Assembly (NCBI GenBank): GCA_937923265.1 | Contig: CALAJY010000045.1 | Location: forward strand, 1-8,554 | Length of the DNA: 8,554 nucleotides | Reading direction: 5' to 3' | Source: an uncultured Tissierellia bacterium | Lineage (GTDB): Bacteria > Bacillota > Clostridia > Tissierellales > Peptoniphilaceae | Shown: positions 1 to 5,146 of the stretch, piece by piece | Layout of the letters: each line of letters opens with the position of its first letter | How positions within the stretch are numbered: position 1 is the stretch's first letter | Made by a program: the position numbers and the translations under genes | The notes under the pieces: model-generated | Told to the model about the DNA's origin: nothing | Database searches by the model: none | Seen by the model: only the letters and a program-made list of their open reading frames with translations

Positions 1-55
1 CACCCTGGGAAACCCCGGATTTTGTACTTTCCCAGGGGAACCACACCCTGGGAAA
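1..55 (+). repeat. Terminal inverted repeat, left copy (55 bp perfect)
   Basis: Bases 1-55 are the exact reverse complement of bases 8500-8554. The next bases differ (56, 57 and 59), then similarity resumes to about base 79 with six mismatches in total. The copy spans one and a half of the palindromic units. Perfect identity at both extreme ends of the window could mean the termini of a linear or mobile element, but it fits equally well a contig that breaks at a dispersed repeat. Confidence 0.95.
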
Positions 56-120
56 CACTCTTTTTTACACTTTCCTAGGGTTCCTGCCCCTGGGAAACCC
101 CGGTTTTCCACTTTTCCCAG
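1..120. repeat. Left array of three palindromic 43-bp units
   Basis: Three tandem units are visible. Each has a forward arm CCCTGGGAAA (3-12, 46-55, 88-97), a 15-base loop, and an inverted arm TTTCCCAGGG (28-37; 71-80 with one mismatch as TTTCCTAGGG; 113-120 as a truncated TTTCCCAG). The period is 43 then 42 bases. The loop length is constant at 15 although the loop sequence varies, and spacers of 8 and 7 bases separate the units. Arm conservation with loop variation suggests selection or copying at the level of the hairpin or of a dyad binding site. It is not a CRISPR array, because the arms are too short and no spacer is unique and of uniform length. It could be a REP/REPIN-like intergenic repeat, a protein-binding array, or the edge of a larger repeat outside the window. 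No function can be assigned. Confidence 0.85.
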
Positions 121-384
121 TGTACCCGGTAGGCGTGTTGCTAGCACGTAATTCCACCCTCGCGGTACGCTCCTTGCTTGAGTCGTTTTCTCTTTCCACC
201 CGCCTCCCTTCCCATTTTCGCGAATTTCCAGTCCCTGAGTATTCCTGAATTCGGCCTTTTTAGACTTTACTCCATGCCGCAGCATTCCTTGCCGTCTTTT
301 CCTTATCGACATGATCCAAATGGGAAAGAAGGGTAACTACTAAGTGGTTGAAAAAAGGCTGACTTTGAAATGACGGAGGAAATG
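121..384. other. Non-coding, pyrimidine-rich leader region
   Basis: No credible coding region is seen on either strand. The plus strand is rich in C and T runs between about 176 and 300. Short dyads are present: CGTG (134-137) with CACG (145-148) around a GCTAGC core, and GTACC (122-126) with GGTAC (164-168). I find no convincing sigma-70 promoter for the downstream gene. A good Shine-Dalgarno sequence, GGAGGA, lies at 375-380. The minus-strand reading frame through 340-855 is only the shadow of the amidohydrolase gene. Confidence 0.6.
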
Positions 385-1382
385 ATGAAAATTATCACCG
401 TGGAGGAACACTATATTTCGAACGAGGTGAACCGGGGATTCTTGGAAGATGCGTCGAAGGAAATGACCCAAGAGCAAAAGGTAAAGGCAAAGTTTATCAG
501 CGATTATATTCAGAAAGATGGAAAAATCACGGATTTGGGCCGGGGAAGAATTGAGTTCATGGATCGGGCAGGCATTGACATTCAATTTCTCAGCTATGGG
601 AATAACAGCCCATGAGCCTGTCGGGAAAGGATGCCATCCGGCTTTCCCGGGAGGCGAATGATGAACTGTTTCGGGCCTGCAAGGAGAATCCCGACCGGCT
701 GTATGGATTGGCAACGCTGCCGGCGGGAGAACCGGAAGCGGCCGCGGAGGAGATGGAGAGAACCGCCAAGGAGCTGCAATTCCGAGGGGCTCTCCTGCAG
801 TGAAGCTTTCAGGGAGAATTTTTTGATCATCGTCGCTTTTGACCAATCTTTGCAAAGGCGGAGGAATTAGGATTTCCCATCCAGCTCCATCCGGGAGAAG
901 TGGATCCCAAGGTGGAGGGAACCTACTATGAGGGGGATTGGTCGGACCAGGTTACCATGACCTTATCGGGTCATGGGATTGGCTGGCATTACGACGCGGG
1001 AATCCAGACCCTGCGTTTGATTTTGGCGGGGCTCTTTGACGAATATCCGGGGCTGACCCTGGTTTCGGGGCACTGGGGGGAGCTCATCCCGTATTTCCTG
1101 GATCGTCTGGATGAGACGCTGCCTCAAAAGGTAACGGGGCTGGATCATGAAATTTCCTATTATTACAAGAAGAATATCTATGTCACTCCCAGTGGAATGT
1201 TTTATTCCGCTCCCATGAAACTGTGCGTGGAGAGATTGGGAGCGGATCGCATCCTGTGGTCCACGGACTATCCCTACATGTTGCGGGAAAACTCTTTGGA
1301 ATTTCTGCAGAGCATGGAGTTGGAACCGAGTGAGAGGGAAGCCATCGGGCATGGAAATGCCGAGAAGATTTACCACATTTAA
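385..1382 (+). pseudogene. Amidohydrolase family (metal-dependent TIM barrel), disrupted
   Basis: Joined across its lesions, the translation reads as one amidohydrolase of the Amidohydro_2 type (the ACMSD / resorcylate decarboxylase-like superfamily). It starts MKIITVEEHY and keeps candidate metal ligands in VEEHY, QLHPGE (near 885-900), SGHWGE (near 1066-1083) and STDYPY (near 1259-1276). The start at 385 sits 4 bases after GGAGGA (375-380); 382 and 370 are alternatives. Three lesions are visible. A one-base loss near 612 moves the reading from SYGNNSP into MSLSGKD. TGA codons stand at 801-803 and 840-842 in the same frame as everything downstream. By family resemblance the first TGA sits where a glycine is usual (GALLxG) and the second where an aromatic, often Trp, precedes PIF. 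The remainder is well preserved, so the decay looks recent. The substrate is unknown. Sequencing error is possible but would have to strike three times. Confidence 0.85.
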
Positions 1383-1475
1383 GGGTGCTCTTGCGATAGA
1401 GCGAATGGGAAAAATCGGTGAGACAAACGGAGATTCGGAAAGCAAACACGTTCAAAGTCACAGAAGGGAGCAGCT

Positions 1476-1802
1476 ATGGAGGAACAGTGGATTGAAAATG
1501 CAGGAGGTTGCATCATTACGAAGAACCTCCTGAACCGGGAAAGCCACTTCAAGTGGATTTTTCGGGAGATCGGCGTCAACAGTGAGGATAATGGTTGGCG
1601 GGCCTTTGGGGAAGAGGACAGCGAGGAATATGTGAATGATCCCAAAAATTTGGTGGTGGTGGACTTTAACACCTTAGCAAAAATCGAACCCGCCGTGCTT
1701 CGGATTTATGAATTGCCGGTGGGAAGTGACTTGGTCTTTCATCCGGAAGGCCCCAAGGGCTACTTTACCGATGCAAAAAGTGGACAGCGCATCGACAAGT
1801 AA
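1476..1802 (+). CDS. DUF2185 (Imm33-like) small protein
   Basis: This is a 108-residue cytoplasmic protein with no signal peptide or membrane segment. The pattern GGCIITKNLL (10-19), KWIFRE (26-31), DNGWR (38-42), and EYVNDPKNLVVVDFNTLAKI (51-70) matches my memory of DUF2185. That family is related to the Imm33 group of predicted immunity proteins and is also common as stand-alone genes in Firmicutes. The start is supported by AGGGAG at 1465-1470, five bases upstream of ATG. The gene follows the amidohydrolase pseudogene after 93 bases and ends just before its own terminator, so it is probably a single transcription unit or the last gene of the amidohydrolase unit. No toxin gene accompanies it, so an immunity role is only a family-level suggestion; a housekeeping role of unknown nature is equally possible. 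Confidence 0.8.
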   Translation: MEEQWIENAGGCIITKNLLNRESHFKWIFREIGVNSEDNGWRAFGEEDSEEYVNDPKNLVVVDFNTLAKIEPAVLRIYELPVGSDLVFHPEGPKGYFTDAKSGQRIDK

Positions 1803-1814
1803 TGGAATCGACAG

Positions 1815-1854
1815 AAGGGGACGGGGCAGATGCTCCGTTCCCCTTATTTTTTTT
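1815..1854 (+). terminator. Intrinsic terminator after the DUF2185 gene
   Basis: The stem pairs AAGGGGA (1815-1821) plus CGG (1822-1824) with CCG (1835-1837) and TCCCCTT (1839-1845), with a single bulged T at 1838 and a ten-base loop. It is followed by eight T residues at 1847-1854. The T run acts only for plus-strand transcription. The right arm covers the TAA stop codon (1844-1846 on the complement) of the convergent MaoC-like gene, so the two genes share this sequence. Confidence 0.85.
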
Positions 1855-2302
1855 GCTCGCGGCATTTTACCAGATAGAGGGCATCCATGCTCAAGACTTC
1901 CTCCTCCTCCTGGTTACGGCAGGAAAAATGTAAGCGGACGGTTCCCCGATCGGGCTTACTCCGGGACCGGCGCAGGTCCTTGATCCAGAGCTTGGAGTGC
2001 AGGAAGTCGCCCGCATAGACGGGCTTGCGCCAGCGGAGCTCATCGAGACCGATTCCCACGATGATTCCCGCGGCATCCTGCTCGGTTTTTACCCACTGGG
2101 ACCAGGCAAAACAGAGGGTGAAATAGCCGGAGGCGATCACCTTGGGGTAGGGCGTTTCCTCCATCGCGGCCTCCTCTAGATGGAACGGCCTGGGATCATA
2201 CCTTTTTGCGAAAGCAAGCATCTCCTCTTCCGAAACCCGCTTTGGACCGATTTCAAATTGTTCCTTTCTTGCAAAAGCCTGCTCATAATCTTCAAAAAAC
2301 AT
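1844..2302 (-). CDS. MaoC-like hotdog-fold dehydratase
   Basis: This 152-residue protein carries the MaoC / R-specific enoyl-CoA hydratase signature: FAKRYDPRPFHLEEAA at residues 31-46, with D36 and H41 at the same five-residue spacing as the catalytic Asp-His pair of PhaJ-type hydratases. It also has the typical VIASGYFT (55-62) and LDELRWRKPVYAGD (86-99) blocks of the hotdog fold. Its length is normal for a single-domain member. Known relatives hydrate enoyl-CoA substrates in fatty-acid or related acyl-CoA metabolism; the actual substrate here cannot be read from sequence. The start is supported by AAGGAG (complement of 2309-2314), six bases upstream of ATG. It is transcribed divergently from the flavin reductase and convergently with the DUF2185 gene. 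Confidence 0.85.
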   Translation of the reverse strand: MFFEDYEQAFARKEQFEIGPKRVSEEEMLAFAKRYDPRPFHLEEAAMEETPYPKVIASGYFTLCFAWSQWVKTEQDAAGIIVGIGLDELRWRKPVYAGDFLHSKLWIKDLRRSRSKPDRGTVRLHFSCRNQEEEEVLSMDALYLVKCREQKK

Positions 2303-2320
2303 TTTCTTCTCCTTGTTCCT

Positions 2321-2378
2321 TTGCGAGGGATTGCTCTTTCGATACTATATAATAGGATATCAAAAGAGGAGGTGCAGA
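2321..2378 (+). promoter_or_regulatory. Divergent intergenic region with likely promoter and RBS
   Basis: The 76-base gap between the divergent MaoC-like and flavin reductase genes contains a perfect TATAAT at 2348-2353. An alternative -10, TACTAT, lies at 2343-2348, 16 bases after TTGCGA (2321-2326). No -35 sits at ideal spacing from the perfect TATAAT. A strong Shine-Dalgarno sequence AGGAGGT (2367-2373) precedes the ATG at 2379 by five bases. This is the only AT-rich promoter-like patch before the six-gene run, so it probably drives the whole operon. The minus-strand promoter must overlap here but is not clear. Confidence 0.5.
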
Positions 2379-2939
2379 ATGCGAAAAGAAATCAAGACCC
2401 AAGCAATTTTTTTGCCACTCCCGGTTCTCATGGTGACGACAAAAAATGAAGACGGTAGTGCAAATGTGATGAACGCTGCGTATGGAACACTGGCGGATTT
2501 TCACACGGTTTGTCTGTTCATTGGGGATGGGAAAAAGACCATCCGCAATGTGGAAAGGACCAAGGCATTCACGGTGAGTTTTTGTGACAGGAATCATGTA
2601 GCCGATGCCGACTATGTGGGGATGACCTCGGGAAATCGTCTTGCCCATAAATTGGAGAAGACGAGCTTTGAGGTGGAGGATGCCTCCCATGTGGATGCAC
2701 CGACCATCACAAACCTGCCCCTGGCCATGGAATGTGAGCTGGTGTCCTATGACCCGAAAAGCAGTCAGCTGCTGGGAAAAATTCGGGGTATCAGCTGTGA
2801 TGACCGCTATCTTCGAGAAGACGGAAGCATTGATGTTTCTGGGATGCATCTTCTTTTTTTTAATTCTGCAGAAAACAGCTATCATCAACTGGGCGACTTT
2901 GTACAGAAGTCCTTTCAGAAGGTGGAGGAATCGATTTGA
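2379..2939 (+). CDS. Flavin reductase family protein (FMN-binding split barrel)
   Basis: This is a 186-residue member of the flavin reductase-like / flavoredoxin group, which binds FMN in a split barrel and moves electrons from NAD(P)H or reduced partners. Family features are PLPVLMVTT (13-21), the NVMNAAYG stretch (29-36), a central KAFTVSFCD (62-70), and DYVGMTSG (78-85) followed by K91 and F97. I chose ATG 2379 because of the strong AGGAGGT five bases upstream; an in-frame ATG at 2313 would add 22 residues, lacks a ribosome binding site and lies across the promoter. The stop overlaps the TTG start of the next gene. The physiological electron partner is unknown; the flavodoxin-family enzyme two genes downstream is a candidate by context only. 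Confidence 0.85.
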   Translation: MRKEIKTQAIFLPLPVLMVTTKNEDGSANVMNAAYGTLADFHTVCLFIGDGKKTIRNVERTKAFTVSFCDRNHVADADYVGMTSGNRLAHKLEKTSFEVEDASHVDAPTITNLPLAMECELVSYDPKSSQLLGKIRGISCDDRYLREDGSIDVSGMHLLFFNSAENSYHQLGDFVQKSFQKVEESI

Positions 2940-3766
2940 GAAAGAAAAAAGTACTTTTAATCAACGACTTTTGTGGGTATGGAAAGGTGGCCCTCTCCGC
3001 CATGCTGCCGATGATGACCTGTTTCAACGTTTCCTGCAGCTATCTGCCGACGGCGGTCGTTTCCAATACCCTGGATTATGGCTACTTTGCGCTGGATCCG
3101 CTGAGTGACTTTATGAAGGAGAGCATAAAGACCTGGGGAGAACTGGGGCTGCATTTTGATGCCATGACCACGGGCTTTTTTACGGACCCTCAGCAAGTCG
3201 GTCTGGTGGAGGACTATCTGAATCAACCGGAGCAGGAGAAAACGGTGCTCTTTTGTGATCCCATCATGGGAGACAACGGGGCCATCTATCCCGGGGTTTC
3301 CGTGGAAATGATCCCTGCCTTTCGCAGGCTGCTTGGGCGTTCTTCCATTGCCCTCCCCAACTATACCGAGGCCTGTGTCCTTACGGACCATCCCTACCGG
3401 AGGGAGGGGAGCAGTAAAGAGGAGTTGTTGGAGCTTTTGGAAGCGATTCACGAGCTCGGGGCGCAGTCCACGATTCTGACTTCCTGTCACCTGGGAGAGC
3501 AGGCGGTTGTTGCGGGAAGAACAAAGGCGGGGGAAACCTTCTTCCTTCCCTATAAGGAGGTGAAGGCTGCCTTTCCGGGGACGGGAGATGTGTTCACCTC
3601 GCTGATTGTCGGCAACTATCTCCAAGGGGCCTCCATGAAGGAAGCCTGCGGGGAGGCGGTCGCCTTCCTGTCGCAGCAGATCGCCCGTTTTCAAGATCAA
3701 GAGGATAAGCTCCGTGGCCTTCCCCTGGATGAGCTGGTGCGAGCCTATCGGGAGCGGAAAAAATGA
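2936..3766 (+). CDS. Pyridoxamine/pyridoxal kinase (ribokinase superfamily)
   Basis: This 276-residue protein should phosphorylate vitamin B6 vitamers with ATP in the pyridoxal-5'-phosphate salvage pathway. Supporting motifs are the N-terminal INDFCGYGKVALSAMLP (9-25), the LPTAVVSN block (37-44), CDPIMGDNG (107-115), PNYTEA (141-146), and the ribokinase-family PGTGDVF (214-220) with D218 as the expected catalytic base. It resembles the pyridoxamine kinases of Clostridia (PdxY/PdxK-like) more than the ThiD type. The start is TTG 2936-2938, interlocked with the upstream TGA (2937-2939) and preceded by GGTGGAGGA (2921-2929), so translation is probably coupled to the flavin reductase. Its stop overlaps the next ATG as ATGA. 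Confusion with a hydroxymethylpyrimidine kinase is the main alternative. Confidence 0.88.
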   Translation: MRKKKVLLINDFCGYGKVALSAMLPMMTCFNVSCSYLPTAVVSNTLDYGYFALDPLSDFMKESIKTWGELGLHFDAMTTGFFTDPQQVGLVEDYLNQPEQEKTVLFCDPIMGDNGAIYPGVSVEMIPAFRRLLGRSSIALPNYTEACVLTDHPYRREGSSKEELLELLEAIHELGAQSTILTSCHLGEQAVVAGRTKAGETFFLPYKEVKAAFPGTGDVFTSLIVGNYLQGASMKEACGEAVAFLSQQIARFQDQEDKLRGLPLDELVRAYRERKK

Positions 3767-4305
3767 GCCGGATTCTGATTCTCAACGGCTCCTATCGCCG
3801 GCATGCGTTCACGGTTTCCCTGATCCGTTCCTTTCAAAAGGGTGCGGAAGAGGCCGGCCATGAGGTGGAGGTGGTAAACCTCTGCGACAAAAAGATTCAT
3901 CCCTGCATCGGCTGCTTGCAGGGGGGAAGGGACACCCTCTCTCCCTGCACCCAAAAGGACGACATGGACGACATCTATGGTGCCTATCGCAAGGCTGACC
4001 TCATCGTCTTTGCCACGCCCCTCTTCTTTTGGGCCATGAGCGGGCTATTAAAAAACTGCCTGGACCGACTCTGGGCACTGGCGGAGGGGGAGGAAGACCA
4101 GCTCCACGGAAACGAAAAGAGCGGCCTCCTTTTGGTTGCCGCCGGAGGAAGCCATCCCCAGAGCATTCTCGACCATTTCGACTATCTCATGACCCGGCTT
4201 CAGTGGAAGAACCGGGGTCATTATGTGTTGATGCACACCGATGATAAAAACATCCATGAGATTCCCCTGTGGGAAGAACTTATGGAACTTGGAAAAAACA
4301 TATAG
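3763..4305 (+). CDS. Flavodoxin-family NAD(P)H-dependent oxidoreductase
   Basis: This 180-residue protein has the flavodoxin-like fold of the NADPH-dependent FMN reductase / iron-sulfur flavoprotein group. The phosphate-binding loop is LNGSYRR (7-13). A cysteine block PCIGCLQGG (47-55) with a further Cys at 62 precedes the DDM..IY motif (66-72). ATPLFFWAMSGLLKNCLDRL (84-103) is the conserved flavin and dimer segment. In many relatives the block reads PCxGCxxC; here position 54 is Gly, so only C48, C51 and C62 remain and a four-cysteine Fe-S site is unlikely. It probably works as an FMN-dependent reductase of small molecules such as quinones. ATG overlaps the upstream TGA by the ATGA arrangement, with GGGAG at 3750-3754. 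A cytoplasmic location is expected. Confidence 0.85.
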   Translation: MSRILILNGSYRRHAFTVSLIRSFQKGAEEAGHEVEVVNLCDKKIHPCIGCLQGGRDTLSPCTQKDDMDDIYGAYRKADLIVFATPLFFWAMSGLLKNCLDRLWALAEGEEDQLHGNEKSGLLLVAAGGSHPQSILDHFDYLMTRLQWKNRGHYVLMHTDDKNIHEIPLWEELMELGKNI

Positions 4306-4314
4306 GAGGAAAGG

Positions 4315-5139
4315 GTGAAATTTCTATCCTGGAACATCGATTCTTTAAATGCCGCCCTCATGGGCACCTCCGCTCGTTCGGAATTGAGCCGGGCGGTCTT
4401 ACGAACGCTTCAGGAGGAGCAGGCAGACTTTATTGCCATTCAGGAAACCAAGCTCCCGGAGGCGGGACCGGGCAAGAAACACAAGGAGGGACTCCTGCAA
4501 TATTTCCCGGACTATCACTATGACTGGGTGAGCTCCTGTCAGCCCGCAAGAAAGGGATACGCTGGTTGTATGCTCCTCTATCGGAAGGACTATGAACCGG
4601 TGATTACCCATCCCGTCATCGGAGCGCCGGAGCCCATGGACTGCGAGGGCCGGATCATCACGGCCGAAATGCACGACTTCTATTTTACGCTGGTCTACAC
4701 GCCCAATGCGGGGGATGGCTTGCGACGCCTGGAGGAGAGACAAGTATGGGATAAGCGCTTCCAAGAATACATTTCACAATTGGACCAAAAAAAACCGGTG
4801 ATTCTCTGTGGGGATTTCAATGTGGCGGTGGAAGCCATTGATCTCGCCCACCCGGAGAGCAATCATCGGTCCCCCGGCTTCACCGATGAGGAGCGGACCG
4901 GTTTCCGTGCCCTGCTCGCCGGAGGCATGACCGATACTTTTCGACACGTGCATGGTCCCGTGGAAGGGCAGTACACCTGGTGGGCACAACGGGTTCGCAC
5001 CAGCAAGGTGAACAATTCGGGCTGGAGAATCGATTATTTTCTCGTCAGTGACCGGCTCGGGGACCGCATTCTTCGTTCCGATATGGTGAATTCGGGAAGT
5101 CGACAGGACCACACGCCGATTCTTTTAGAAATTCAATAA
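4315..5139 (+). CDS. xth: Exodeoxyribonuclease III / AP endonuclease
   Basis: This 274-residue protein belongs to the ExoIII/APE1 phosphodiesterase family. It cuts DNA at abasic sites and removes 3' blocking groups in base excision repair. The catalytic set is visible: N7 in SWNIDS, E44 in IQETK (metal ligand), Y128 in VYTPN, D167 and N169 in CGDFNVA, W237/D240 in the GWRIDYFLVS block, and D265-H266 in QDHTPI. The length is close to the family norm. The start is GTG 4315, supported by a strong AGGAGGA (4304-4310) that overlaps the end of the upstream gene. Only nine bases separate it from the flavodoxin-family gene and seven from the glycoside hydrolase, so it is embedded in the operon. Its link to the neighbours is positional only. 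Confidence 0.93.
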   Translation: MKFLSWNIDSLNAALMGTSARSELSRAVLRTLQEEQADFIAIQETKLPEAGPGKKHKEGLLQYFPDYHYDWVSSCQPARKGYAGCMLLYRKDYEPVITHPVIGAPEPMDCEGRIITAEMHDFYFTLVYTPNAGDGLRRLEERQVWDKRFQEYISQLDQKKPVILCGDFNVAVEAIDLAHPESNHRSPGFTDEERTGFRALLAGGMTDTFRHVHGPVEGQYTWWAQRVRTSKVNNSGWRIDYFLVSDRLGDRILRSDMVNSGSRQDHTPILLEIQ

Positions 5140-5146
5140 GGAGACC

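Noticed and set aside
1..120. CRISPR array.
   Set aside because: The repeated parts are 10-base arms in alternating orientation with 7-15-base gaps; there is no 25-40-base repeat with unique spacers and no cas gene.
801..842. Reading the two in-frame TGA codons as recoded (Trp, Gly or selenocysteine).
   Set aside because: TGA serves as a normal stop for the flavin reductase and pyridoxamine kinase genes, TGG encodes Trp throughout, the two positions would need different amino acids, and a separate frameshift is present in the same gene. Decay is simpler.
340..855. Minus-strand reading frame of 171 codons as a gene.
   Set aside because: It lies opposite the amidohydrolase pseudogene, whose codons clearly match a known family; the minus frame is proline-rich shadow sequence.
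1387..1402. Small hairpin GCTCT/AGAGC after the pseudogene as a terminator.
   Set aside because: The stem is only five pairs and no T run follows.
2957..3700. Minus-strand reading frame of 247 codons opposite the pyridoxamine kinase gene.
   Set aside because: It is a long shadow frame. The plus strand carries complete kinase motifs, a ribosome binding site and operon spacing; the minus frame shows no domain.
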